From positions 62,001-126,000 of the forward strand of contig JAMOTD010000006.1 in the NCBI GenBank assembly GCA_027068415.1: a stretch of 64,000 nt of DNA, in the 5' to 3' direction. Shown here piece by piece: positions 8,196 to 16,570 of the stretch (within the stretch, counting starts at the first letter, position 1; the number at the start of each line of letters is the position of its first letter). This DNA comes from Desulfurobacteriaceae bacterium (lineage in GTDB: Bacteria; Aquificota; Aquificia; Desulfurobacteriales; Desulfurobacteriaceae). The position numbers and the translations under genes were made by a program. The notes below the pieces were generated by a model, which ran no database searches, was not told where the DNA came from, and was given only the letters and a program-made list of their open reading frames with translations.

Positions 8196-9268
8196 TACTC
8201 CTCCCCGAAATTGAGGTTTTTCCGCCGGAGCTCCTCCTCACACTCCTCTACAAGCTCCTCAATGAGCTCCTTAACGGAGTACATTCTGTTAACCCTACCG
8301 ACGTTACTCCCGGAAAAGACGAGCCCCTTCTCCGTATCACCGGCGGCAGAGCGCAGAAGGACTTCAGCTATACAGTATATTGAATCCTCACCCGAACACG
8401 TCTTAAGACAGTTAAAGGGGCACTTGTGGGGAATTTTCCCCTCCTTCTCCAACCTCTCTGTAAAGGGGTTCCTTACGGCGTGGGCGGGCATTCCTACCGG
8501 GCTCTTTATGTAGATAGAGTCCTCGGCTTTTGCGTTTATTATGTAGTCTTTGAAGTTTTGATGAACGTCACACTCGTAGGTGGCGATAAAGCGGGTAGCC
8601 ATCTGAACGCCCTTAGCCCCCATTTCAAAGGCCCTTGCCATGTCTTTGCCGTCAAAAATTCCGCCGGCAGCTATTACGGGAATGTCAACGGCCTCAACAA
8701 TTTTCGGAAGAACGTCCCACAAACTCTCCATCGTTCCCAAGTGGCCTCCCGCCTCACCGCTCTCAACTATTACGGCTGCCGCGCCGAGCCTCTGAGAGAG
8801 CTTTGCCCCCTTAGGAGTTGAAACTATCTCAATTAAAGGCATGTCAAAGGTGTTGCAGATTTTAAAGACGTCCTTACCAAAACCAGCACCCTGAATGATT
8901 AGGTCGGCTCCGGCATCTATTGCCGTCATGAGGAGCTCGTAGAAGTGGGTAAGGGCGTACATTATGTTAACGCCGATTATGCCGCCCGGGGCGAGCTCCT
9001 TTGCCTTCCTGATTTCCTCAGCAAGCTCGTGGGCGTAGTGGTAGGGCTTTAAGCCAACCTCCTCAACGGGAATACCCTTACAGGTTGTCTTCATCGGCTT
9101 TGAGCGGTCTTTCTCGTGAAGGAGAACTGCAGAAATTACTCCGATTCCTCCGGCATTTGCAACGGCGGCTGCAAGCCTGTGGAGGGAGACCCGAGCTCCC
9201 ATTCCTCCCTGAATTATGGGGTACTTGGGAGTTAAGCCCTTTATGTTGAGTTTCGGAAGTCTGCTCAT
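8195..9268 (-). CDS. FMN-dependent oxidoreductase, nitronate monooxygenase/FabK-like
   Basis: 357 aa TIM-barrel flavoprotein of the NPD (2-nitropropane dioxygenase) family. The N-terminal PIIQGGMGARVS, the mid-barrel VESGEAGGHLG and the phosphate-binding VIAAGGIFDGKDMARAFEMGAKGVQMATRF are diagnostic. A Cys-rich stretch (HKCPFNCLKTC ... YCIAE) near residue 285 recalls a subset of this family in anaerobes. The substrate may be a nitronate, or it may be an enoyl-ACP reductase (FabK); the sequence alone does not separate these. It overlaps the DUF523 gene upstream by four bases and cpoB downstream by one. Confidence 0.85.
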   Translation of the reverse strand: MSRLPKLNIKGLTPKYPIIQGGMGARVSLHRLAAAVANAGGIGVISAVLLHEKDRSKPMKTTCKGIPVEEVGLKPYHYAHELAEEIRKAKELAPGGIIGVNIMYALTHFYELLMTAIDAGADLIIQGAGFGKDVFKICNTFDMPLIEIVSTPKGAKLSQRLGAAAVIVESGEAGGHLGTMESLWDVLPKIVEAVDIPVIAAGGIFDGKDMARAFEMGAKGVQMATRFIATYECDVHQNFKDYIINAKAEDSIYIKSPVGMPAHAVRNPFTERLEKEGKIPHKCPFNCLKTCSGEDSIYCIAEVLLRSAAGDTEKGLVFSGSNVGRVNRMYSVKELIEELVEECEEELRRKNLNFGEE

Positions 9269-9762
9269 CTAAGCTCCTTTATGAGTTTTTCAATATTTTC
9301 CTTATCTTCTGAAGATAGAATTTTAAACCCATTTGACTTTAAAAGGGCGGCTGCAACGCCCATTCCCTCTTTCAAGGAGTCGTCTGCGAATCTATAGATT
9401 TTCTTAACCCCGCAGGAGGGACTCTTCTCCTTTAAAACGCAGGCAACGAGCCTTTTTTCCAGTTTCTTTGCAGCATTCAGAGTTTCATAAGCCCCCCTCA
9501 CGAAGTTTTCGGTCACGTCAAGATGGCTTCCGTCAACGGTCATAACCTTGGCCCTTCCCTCAAGGACGGCAAAGCCGTCTCCCTCGGTTATCTTCGCCGG
9601 AGGGCGGGGAGTGGGCAGACCTCCCAACTGCTCCGGACAGACGGGAATGACAAACCCCCGGCTGAAGGCCTCCTCAAGGATTGGGCAGGAGTTGTTCCCG
9701 CCGCTGTACTTACAGTTAAAGCCGACAAGACAGGCGCTTACAAGGAGAACTCCCCTATCCAT
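9265..9762 (-). CDS. DUF523 protein (TudS-like iron-sulfur desulfidase candidate)
   Basis: 165 aa protein of the DUF523 family, recognised by LLVSACLVGFNCKYSGGNN at the N-terminus, VIPVCPEQLGGLPTPRPPAKI, and KSPSCGVKKIY toward the end. The family includes TudS, a [4Fe-4S] enzyme removing sulfur from thiouracil. The candidate cluster or active-site cysteines here are in SACL, FNCK, SCPIL, PVCPE and PSCG. It overlaps both neighbours (M16 homologue by 8 bases, oxidoreductase by 4). In a sulfide-rich cell, repairing sulfur-damaged bases would make sense, but that is inference. Confidence 0.87.
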   Translation of the reverse strand: MDRGVLLVSACLVGFNCKYSGGNNSCPILEEAFSRGFVIPVCPEQLGGLPTPRPPAKITEGDGFAVLEGRAKVMTVDGSHLDVTENFVRGAYETLNAAKKLEKRLVACVLKEKSPSCGVKKIYRFADDSLKEGMGVAAALLKSNGFKILSSEDKENIEKLIKELR

Positions 9763-10957
9763 CTTTCACTACCACCGTAAACTCAGGGCTCTGTGAGAGG
9801 CTTTCTGCTGCTTTAACGAGCTCCTCGTGAGTAGTTGAGAGAACCTCCTCAACGAACTCACCGTCGTAGCTCCACCCCTTGCCGAGAACCTCCCAGAAAC
9901 CGTAGTACCAGGCCCTCTTTGAGCGGAGCTCATGGTCAAGGAGGTAGGTCCCCCTGAAGTACTCCTTTGCCCTTTTAACCCTTTCTGGGGTTATGAAGTC
10001 GGGGAGGTTCTTAAGGATTCTGTGGAGCTCCCTCTTTACCTCCCCTTCCTTCTCCGGAGAAGTCCCTATGTAGGCAAGGAGCCTTCCGCTTCCCCTTCTA
10101 CTGGGGAAAAGGGAGCCAGTTGAGTAGGCATAGCCCCTCTTCTCCCTGAGCTCCTGAAAGAGAACGGAGCCGATTCCTTCGCCTAAGAGAGTATTAAGGA
10201 GCTTATAGGCCGGATAATCCCTATTAAAGACCGAAGGGGCGTTTAAACCGACCAGAATAAAGCTCTGCTCGGAGCCCTCTCTCTTCACAACTACTTCATC
10301 AGAGCAAGTTATGGGACAGGGAGGGAGCTCTGTTTTAACGGGCACGCTCTCAAGCTCTTCAAATTCCTTAACCGCTTCCTCCAACTCCTCAATGCGGCCG
10401 CAGAGGGAGAGAACAGCCCCCTCTTGAGGGAAGTTATCAGAAAACCACGACTTTACATCTTCAACCTCAAGGGAGGAGACGCTCTCAATAGTTCCGTAGG
10501 GGAGCTTTGAGTAAGGGTGATTGGGGTAAGTTCTCCTCATGAGCTCCTCATAGGCAAGGGCGAAGGAGCTCTCCTTCTTGGACCGGATTGAGGCTAAGAG
10601 TGAGGCCTTCTCAACCTGGAAGCTCTCCTCCCTGAAGCCGGGCTCGGTAAGGACATCAAGAAGGAGCTTAAGGTACTCCTTTCCCTTTTGGCTGACGAAC
10701 TGAAACTTAACGAGGGAGTAGTCGCATGAGACGTCGGGGACAAAGGGGGAGCCGGAGCTCTCCTGAAGTTTAAAAAACTCTTCAGGGGAGTACTTTAAAG
10801 AGCCCTTAAAGGCGGTTCTGAGGGTTAAAAGGGTTATTCCCTCAGGGCTGTCGGCTGAGCTTCCCAGCGGAAAGAAAAGGGAGCCCGCAACTATGGGGTA
10901 GCTCCCCTCGTACTTTAACAGGACTTTAAGGCCGTTTCGGAGCTCCAAAACCTCCAT
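9755..10957 (-). CDS. M16-family peptidase homologue lacking the zinc motif
   Basis: 400 aa, pitrilysin/processing-peptidase fold. The family N-terminus LRNGLKVLLKYEGSYPIVAGSLFF is clear. Where active members have HxxEH, this protein reads LLTLRTAFKGS, so both zinc-binding His and the catalytic Glu are missing. The C-terminal half keeps the Arg/Tyr pair as ELREKRGYAYSTGS (about residue 280) after LLGEGIGSVLFQ. This split of features is known for two-subunit bacterial M16 enzymes, so it may be the non-catalytic partner of a second M16 protein encoded elsewhere. No signal peptide is seen. It follows purN after one base. Confidence 0.85.
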   Translation of the reverse strand: MEVLELRNGLKVLLKYEGSYPIVAGSLFFPLGSSADSPEGITLLTLRTAFKGSLKYSPEEFFKLQESSGSPFVPDVSCDYSLVKFQFVSQKGKEYLKLLLDVLTEPGFREESFQVEKASLLASIRSKKESSFALAYEELMRRTYPNHPYSKLPYGTIESVSSLEVEDVKSWFSDNFPQEGAVLSLCGRIEELEEAVKEFEELESVPVKTELPPCPITCSDEVVVKREGSEQSFILVGLNAPSVFNRDYPAYKLLNTLLGEGIGSVLFQELREKRGYAYSTGSLFPSRRGSGRLLAYIGTSPEKEGEVKRELHRILKNLPDFITPERVKRAKEYFRGTYLLDHELRSKRAWYYGFWEVLGKGWSYDGEFVEEVLSTTHEELVKAAESLSQSPEFTVVVKDG

Positions 10958-10958
10958 A

Positions 10959-11609
10959 TCAGAAGTCCTCTAAAGCGGGGACTACCGGGAGTTTTGAGTA
11001 GTCGGCTCCCTCAACGACAACCATCCTCCCCTCTACCCTCACCCTGTCGTCAACGAACCACTTGACTGCCTGAGGGTAAATCCTGTGCTCCCACTTTAAA
11101 ACCTTCTCAGACAGGGTTTCCGGAGTATCCTCCGGAGAAACCGGAACTGCACACTGAATAACTATCGGCCCCGTATCAACGCCCTTATCAACTATGTGAA
11201 CGGTAGCTCCGGAAATCTTCACGCCGTAGATAATGGCCTGCCAGTGGGGCCTTAAACCGGGAAAGGAGGGGAGAAGCGTAGGGTGAATGTTTAAAATCCT
11301 ATTTGGAAATGCATCAACGAAAACCGGAGTAACTATTTTCATGTAGCCTGCAAGGCAAATAAGGTCAACCTTTAGGTGTTTTAAAATTGCAACGATTTTC
11401 GCATCGTAGTCCTCACGGCTGGGAAAGGAGGAGGGGTCAACAAAGAGCCAGTTTACACCCAGCCTCTCCGCCCTCTCAATCGCGGCAATTCCCTTCCTGT
11501 CAACGATTAAAGCGACAACCTCGGCCTCTATCTTCCCCTCTTTCACAGCCCTTACTATGGCCTCAAAGTTGCTCCCCCTTCCGGAGGCCAGAACGGCTAT
11601 CCTCTTCAT
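10959..11609 (-). CDS. purN: Phosphoribosylglycinamide formyltransferase
   Basis: Transfers a formyl group from 10-formyl-THF to GAR, step three of purine synthesis. The N-terminus [16 protein letters not shown] binds the phosphate, and the catalytic region [24 protein letters not shown] and the signature [13 protein letters not shown] carry the expected Asn, His and Asp residues. Length (216 aa) is normal. The start overlaps the purM stop by four bases, so purM-purN are coupled. Confidence 0.95.
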   Translation of the reverse strand: MKRIAVLASGRGSNFEAIVRAVKEGKIEAEVVALIVDRKGIAAIERAERLGVNWLFVDPSSFPSREDYDAKIVAILKHLKVDLICLAGYMKIVTPVFVDAFPNRILNIHPTLLPSFPGLRPHWQAIIYGVKISGATVHIVDKGVDTGPIVIQCAVPVSPEDTPETLSEKVLKWEHRIYPQAVKWFVDDRVRVEGRMVVVEGADYSKLPVVPALEDF

Positions 11610-12646
11610 CTAATTTCCACTCCCCTCTTTCCTCTCTCAATTCTACCGATTGTGTAAACCCTCTCCCCGGCCTTTTCAAGGATTTCCTTGGCCTTGGCCT
11701 CATCGCGAGGGGAAACTACTACCGTATATCCTATTCCCATGTTAAAGGTCTTAAACATCTCCTCTTCGGGAACACCGCCCTTCTTATGAATAAACTCAAA
11801 AATCGGAAGGACTTCCCAGCTATCCTTCTCAATAACGGCCTTTAAACCCTCGGGGAGAACCCTAACGAGGTTTCCGGGAATTCCCCCGCCGGTTATGTGG
11901 GCCATTCCCTTAACCCTGACCTGCTCAAGGAGGGCGAGAACGCTCCTAACGTAGATTCTCGTAGGCTCAAGGAGGAGCTGATAAACCTTTTTACCGCCGA
12001 GCTCCTCAACTACGTCGTCAACCTTAAGACCGAGTATTTCAAAGAAGAGCTTTCTGACCAGGGAGTAGCCGTTGCTGTGAATTCCGCTTGAGGCAAGACC
12101 TAAAACTACGTCTCCCTCTTCAATACCCTCTCCTGTAATGTACTCCTCTCTGTCAACTATTCCCACAACGAAGCCTGCAAGGTCGTACTCGCCTTCGGGG
12201 TAGAAGTCGGGCATCTCGGCGGTTTCGCCACCTATCAGGGAGCAGCCGGCAATTTCGCACCCTTTGGCAATTCCCTTAATAACCTCGGCGGCGGTCTCAA
12301 CGCTGAGCTTTCCGGTGGCAAAGTAGTCAAGGAAAAAGAGGGGCTTTGCCCCGACGGTCAGAATGTCGTTAACGCACATTGCAACGAGGTCTATCCCGAC
12401 TGTGTCGTGGACGTTCGCCATCTGAGCTACTTTAAGTTTTGTGCCGACCCCGTCGGTTCCAGAAACGAGAACAGGCTCTCTGTAGCCCTTGGGAATTAAG
12501 TAGCCGGCACCGAAGCCACCGATTCCCGCAAGGACGTTGGCGTCAAAAGTCCTCTTTGCGAAGGGCTTTATGAGGTCAACCAGCCTCTCTCCGGCCTCTA
12601 TGTCAACGCCGGCCTCTTTATAGGTTAGTCCCTTCTTCCTCTCCAT
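11606..12646 (-). CDS. purM: Phosphoribosylformylglycinamidine cyclo-ligase (AIR synthetase)
   Basis: ATP-dependent ring closure that forms aminoimidazole ribotide. Recognised from [22 protein letters not shown] at the N-terminus, [56 protein letters not shown], and [15 protein letters not shown]. 346 aa, full length. The start ATG at 12646 lies 29 bases inside the upstream yhaM-like gene and is preceded by GGGGAG. Together with purN it forms a purine pair in an otherwise mixed operon. Confidence 0.96.
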   Translation of the reverse strand: MERKKGLTYKEAGVDIEAGERLVDLIKPFAKRTFDANVLAGIGGFGAGYLIPKGYREPVLVSGTDGVGTKLKVAQMANVHDTVGIDLVAMCVNDILTVGAKPLFFLDYFATGKLSVETAAEVIKGIAKGCEIAGCSLIGGETAEMPDFYPEGEYDLAGFVVGIVDREEYITGEGIEEGDVVLGLASSGIHSNGYSLVRKLFFEILGLKVDDVVEELGGKKVYQLLLEPTRIYVRSVLALLEQVRVKGMAHITGGGIPGNLVRVLPEGLKAVIEKDSWEVLPIFEFIHKKGGVPEEEMFKTFNMGIGYTVVVSPRDEAKAKEILEKAGERVYTIGRIERGKRGVEIR

Positions 12647-13610
12647 AGTTCATCTCCCCGTCAAAGAAAATCGGAACTTCAAAGGCAAAGTGGCGGCGGG
12701 TCCACCCCTTTTGGCCGCCCAGCTGCTTTTCAATGAACTCCTCAAAACCTTTAACCCTTGAATCAAGGGCGTCTGCATAGGCGAGAGCAACGGCCTCAAG
12801 TGTTTTTGGCATCTTAGGTGAGCCGTGCTCGTACTTGCCGTGGTGGGCAAGTATGCAGTGGAGTAGCTTGGTCTTAAGCTCCCTCGGGAAGCCCTCAATT
12901 TCGGCAATTTTAAAGGCTACCATTTCACAGCTCATGTAGAGGTGGCCAAGGAGAAGCCCCTCGTCTGTCCTCTCAATCGTAACCTTTACCGAGTACTCGT
13001 GAACTTTTCCGACGTCGTGGAGTATTGCGGCGGTTATTAGAAGGTCTCTGTCAATACTTTTAAAGCGCTTGGCAACGGTCTCGCAAATTTCAACAACGGC
13101 CAAGGTGTGTTCTAAAAGGCCGCCTATACAGGCGTGGTGGATTGTCTTTCCCGCAGGGGTTTTCAGGAAGAGCTCAACAAACTCATCGTCGTAGAAGAAC
13201 TTTTCAAGGAGGGTTTTGAGGTAAGGGTTCTTTATGCTCTCAATTTTGTACAGGAGCTCCTCAAACTGCTCCTCTACCGGGTAGCGGCTGTGGCAGATAA
13301 ACTTATCGGGGTTATACTCCCCCTCTCCCAACTTCTTAATTTCCGTCAGCTTCGGCTGAAGGGTACCCTGAAAGTGCTCAACCCTGCCTGAAACAAAGAC
13401 AACGTCTCCCTTCTGGAACTGGGTAAGGTCGGCATCTTTCGGGGGCTTCCACCAAAGGGCGGTAAAGCTCCCGGTTTTGTCAGAGAGGATTAGTCTTAAA
13501 AAGGGCTCGCCGGTTCTGTGCTTTTTTATCTCCACGTGCTCAATTACGTAAGTTCCCGAGAAGGGAGCTCCGACGGGAAGGTTATAGAGCTCTTTAACAA
13601 GTAAGTCCAC
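12618..13610 (-). CDS. YhaM-like 3'-5' exoribonuclease (OB-fold plus HD domain)
   Basis: 330 aa. The N-terminal OB-fold (about 15-100) carries [17 protein letters not shown] and [15 protein letters not shown]. The C-terminal HD domain has [19 protein letters not shown] and the metal-binding pair in [15 protein letters not shown] (near residue 200). This is the architecture of YhaM, a Mn-dependent RNA/DNA 3' exonuclease. The start is GTG at 13610 with GGGAG upstream; it is the first gene of the minus run ending at ino1. A TATAAT-type promoter lies about 30 bases upstream. Confidence 0.88.
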   Translation of the reverse strand: MDLLVKELYNLPVGAPFSGTYVIEHVEIKKHRTGEPFLRLILSDKTGSFTALWWKPPKDADLTQFQKGDVVFVSGRVEHFQGTLQPKLTEIKKLGEGEYNPDKFICHSRYPVEEQFEELLYKIESIKNPYLKTLLEKFFYDDEFVELFLKTPAGKTIHHACIGGLLEHTLAVVEICETVAKRFKSIDRDLLITAAILHDVGKVHEYSVKVTIERTDEGLLLGHLYMSCEMVAFKIAEIEGFPRELKTKLLHCILAHHGKYEHGSPKMPKTLEAVALAYADALDSRVKGFEEFIEKQLGGQKGWTRRHFAFEVPIFFDGEMNYGEEEGTNL

Positions 13611-13641
13611 GCTTTCTCCCTGGGGAATTTATGGTAGGAAA

Positions 13642-13669
13642 ATTATAGCCGAAGGGAACTCCCCTCAAA
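13642..13669 (-). promoter_or_regulatory. Candidate promoter of the yhaM-purMN operon
   Basis: On the minus strand TTTGAG (13669-13664) is followed after 16 bases by a perfect TATAAT (13647-13642). It would give a leader of about 25 bases before the GTG start at 13610. The -35 half overlaps the hairpin that may end the nuo transcript. Confidence 0.55.
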
Positions 13670-13676
13670 GGGGGAG
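13659..13676 (-). terminator. Hairpin after nuoN, possible terminator
   Basis: Inverted repeat CTCCCC (13659-13664) with GGGGAG (13671-13676), a six-base stem, lying 18 bases downstream of the nuoN stop on the minus strand. The following bases are TTCCCTTC, not a clean T-run, so termination would be weak or partly Rho-dependent. It is the only stem in the gap that could end the long nuo transcript. Confidence 0.4.
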
Positions 13677-13693
13677 CCCTATGGGAGGTGCCA

Positions 13694-15106
13694 TTAAAAT
13701 CCGACCTTTGCAGCGTAGAGGGCGGAGGCGTCAACAACGGGGTTGATGTAGATACCGAGGACAATCAGAATAACCGCCATAACTGCAAGGGGAATAACAG
13801 CCCAAACCCTGTTAACGTCGTTTACGGGCTTTTCAATTGTGGGCTCCTCAAGGTACATCTGCTTCGCAATCCAGATGTAGTAGGCAACAGAAAAGGCGCT
13901 GTTTAGAAGGCCGATTAGGGCGAGCCACGTCATTCCGGCGTCAACGGCAGCGGTAAAGACGAAGACCTTGCTGATAAAGCCGGCCATCGGGGGAACTCCG
14001 GCAAGTGAGAGGAGGAAAATCAGAAAGAGCGCTGCCAAAACGGGCTCCCTCTTGCCGAGCCCCTTGTAGTCGTCCATAGTGCGGGCTCCCCAGATGTAGA
14101 GGAGAACGGCAAATGAGAGGAAGGCCGCGGTCTTCATAAAGACGTAGGCAGCTGAGTGGTAGAGGATACCGGTAATACTGACGGGAACGGAAAGGGCAGC
14201 AAAGGCCACTAAAGTATAGCCGGCGTGGGCAACCGAGGAGTAGGCCAAAATCCTTGAGACCCTTCTCTGGGCAAGAGCAAGGAGGTTTCCTACCGTCATC
14301 GTAATCGCGGCAAGGAGTGCAAAGATAAAGGTAAAGTGGGGCGCCATAACGGGAATTGCCTCAAAGACAACCCTCATAAGAGCGATAAAGGCGGCACTCT
14401 TTGAGATACCCGTTAAGAGGGCGGCAACCCCCGGACAGGTTCCGTCGTAAACGTCGGGTCCCCAGAAGTGGAAGGGGAAAGCGGTAAGTTTAAAGCCAAA
14501 GCCAGCAAGGATAAAAATTCCGGCCAAAGCAACGAGGGGGTCTTTAAAGAGGTTCTCAACCAGAGCCTTAAATGTAAAGTCTCCCGTTAAGCCATACAAG
14601 ATTGAGACGCCGAAAAGGATAAATCCCACCGCAAGGGCACCGTTAAAGAAGTACTTAACGCCGGCCTCTAAGGACTTATCGTCAAAGGCAAAGAGGACCA
14701 TAAGGTAGGTGGGCATCGTCATGAGCTCCATCGCAATAACGAGGGAAACGAAGTTGTCGGCGCAGATTAAGAGGAGAGCTCCCGCTGTTGAAATCATTAT
14801 CGCGCCGACAAGCTCATTAACAAACTTATCCTTCTGGGTAATCCAGTAAACGACGAACATCAGCATCCACGAAGCCAACAGAACCAAAACGCCAATCAGC
14901 CGGGAAACCTCGTCGGTGGTGAAGAAGGAGTTAAGTAAGGCCCTCCCCTGGTCGGAGATGAGAACGAGGAAGAGGGCTATTAAGTAGCCGAAAGTTGAGA
15001 TTACGGCACCGAGGAGACTTGATATCCTAAAGAGCCTGTTAATTACCGGAAGGAAAGCTCCGGTAAGGGCTAAAATCATCACTGCCATCAAGAAGTTGAT
15101 ATTCAC
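13694..15106 (-). CDS. nuoN: Complex I subunit NuoN
   Basis: Antiporter-like membrane subunit of respiratory complex I, 470 aa with about 14 transmembrane helices. The family signature appears around FVSLVIAMELMTMPTYLMV (conserved Glu in the helix), FFNGALAVGFILFGVSILYGLTG, FKLTAFPFHFWGPDVYDG (conserved Lys), and the later RILAYSSVAHAGYTLVAF. GTG start at 15106 with GGGGG upstream. It is the last gene of the operon, 10 bases after nuoM. Confidence 0.95.
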   Translation of the reverse strand: MNINFLMAVMILALTGAFLPVINRLFRISSLLGAVISTFGYLIALFLVLISDQGRALLNSFFTTDEVSRLIGVLVLLASWMLMFVVYWITQKDKFVNELVGAIMISTAGALLLICADNFVSLVIAMELMTMPTYLMVLFAFDDKSLEAGVKYFFNGALAVGFILFGVSILYGLTGDFTFKALVENLFKDPLVALAGIFILAGFGFKLTAFPFHFWGPDVYDGTCPGVAALLTGISKSAAFIALMRVVFEAIPVMAPHFTFIFALLAAITMTVGNLLALAQRRVSRILAYSSVAHAGYTLVAFAALSVPVSITGILYHSAAYVFMKTAAFLSFAVLLYIWGARTMDDYKGLGKREPVLAALFLIFLLSLAGVPPMAGFISKVFVFTAAVDAGMTWLALIGLLNSAFSVAYYIWIAKQMYLEEPTIEKPVNDVNRVWAVIPLAVMAVILIVLGIYINPVVDASALYAAKVGF

Positions 15107-15116
15107 CGGCTACCCC

Positions 15117-16559
15117 CTACTTAAAGAGTTGTGCAAATGTATTTACTACCGGGTTGTAGAGGTTAAAGACGATTGAGGGAACAACCCCGGTTATGATAAA
15201 GGCCGCAATGTACATTGCAAGGGGAATGTTCTCAATTAAGGGTAGTTCCGAAAGCTTGAGCTCCTTCAGGCTCTCCCTTAAGGGGCCGAAAACAGCCCTC
15301 TGGAGCATCCACATAAAGAAACCTGCAGAGAGGGCACTGGCAAGGGGAACGATAATCATAATCCACCCCCAGTAGTCAAAGGCGGCAAGCATAACGGTAA
15401 ACTCGCCGACAAACCCGGCCGTTCCAGGAAGTCCCACGGCCGCAAGAACGCCGATAACGAACATCGTCATTAAGAGGGGTATCCTCCTCATAAGGCCGCC
15501 CAGCTCAGAGATGTACCAAGTGTGGGTCTTGTGGTGGATATAGCCTGCAATCATAAAGAGGAGGGAGATAATGAGGGCGTGTCCGAGCATCTCGTAAACT
15601 GCTGCGGAAATCCCTGCGGCGGTTAAAGAGGCAAGCGCAAGGAGAACGAAGCCCATGTGGTTAATTGAGGAGTAGGCGACCATTCTCTTGATGTGGTCTT
15701 CGGCCAGAGCCCTAAAGCCTGCGTAGAAAATCGTAAGAACTGCTATAAAGGCCATCAAGGGGGCAAAGAACTTGCTTATCTCAGGGAAGACAAAAATCTC
15801 CCACCTTAAAAGACCGTAAGCACCCATCTTAAGGAGAAGCCCTGCAAGGAAGACCGAAATAGGTGAAGGTGCCTGAACGTGAGCGTCGGGAAGCCAAGTG
15901 TGGAAGGGAACGACGGGCATCTTAACGGCAAAGCCGATAAACATCAATATCCAGATTAACTTGGCAATTCCCGGCTCAAGGTTAATTCCCACCAGCTTCT
16001 CAAACTCAAAGGTGTGGGCGGTAAGGTAGAGAACAATAATTCCGAGCAGGAGAAAGACGCTCGCAAGGTGGGTATAGATAAAGAACTTCATTGCAGCGTA
16101 AATCCTGTTCTCAGCTCCCCATATACCTATGTGAAAGAACATCGGGACGAGTGTAAACTCCCAGAAGATAAAGAACCACAACAAGTTAAGTGAGGCAAAA
16201 ACTCCGACCATAGGCCCGAGGAAGAGGAGTATCAGGAAGAAGTAAGCTCCCGGCCTCTCAACGTGCCACGATGAGAGGGTTACCGTAATTGCAAGGAACG
16301 CCGTAATTCCTAAAAGCAGAAGGGATATACCGTCAACGGCAAGGTGAAGGTTAAAGTCAAAGGGAGGGTAAATCGTGTAGAACTCGTTAAAGGCAAAGCC
16401 GTTACCCGGGTACTTTATTATCAGGTAGGCCGTACAGAGGGCCAAGAAAACTCCCACAGCAAGGGAAAGGTACTTGGGAACATCCCTGTTAACCCTCTCA
16501 AGGAGCCACGCGAAGGGCGCCACTATTACGGGGAGCAATATCATGCTCAGCAAAACCAT
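15117..16559 (-). CDS. nuoM: Complex I subunit NuoM
   Basis: Proton-pumping antiporter-like membrane subunit, 480 aa. The hallmarks are LWFFIFWEFTLVPMFFHIGIWG (conserved Glu), GFAVKMPVVPFHTWLPDAHVQAPSPISVFLAGLLLKMGAYG (quoted here only by name in part: PFHTWLPDAH), and RMVAYSSINHMGFVLLAL. ATG at 16559, 11 bases after the nuoL stop. Confidence 0.96.
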   Translation of the reverse strand: MVLLSMILLPVIVAPFAWLLERVNRDVPKYLSLAVGVFLALCTAYLIIKYPGNGFAFNEFYTIYPPFDFNLHLAVDGISLLLLGITAFLAITVTLSSWHVERPGAYFFLILLFLGPMVGVFASLNLLWFFIFWEFTLVPMFFHIGIWGAENRIYAAMKFFIYTHLASVFLLLGIIVLYLTAHTFEFEKLVGINLEPGIAKLIWILMFIGFAVKMPVVPFHTWLPDAHVQAPSPISVFLAGLLLKMGAYGLLRWEIFVFPEISKFFAPLMAFIAVLTIFYAGFRALAEDHIKRMVAYSSINHMGFVLLALASLTAAGISAAVYEMLGHALIISLLFMIAGYIHHKTHTWYISELGGLMRRIPLLMTMFVIGVLAAVGLPGTAGFVGEFTVMLAAFDYWGWIMIIVPLASALSAGFFMWMLQRAVFGPLRESLKELKLSELPLIENIPLAMYIAAFIITGVVPSIVFNLYNPVVNTFAQLFK

Positions 16560-16570
16560 CTACTCCTCCT

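Noticed and set aside
8480-8500. Cys-rich segment in the flavin oxidoreductase as an unusual cluster site
   Set aside because: From memory a similar CL-TC/YCI stretch is found in many anaerobe members of this family, so it is not special here.
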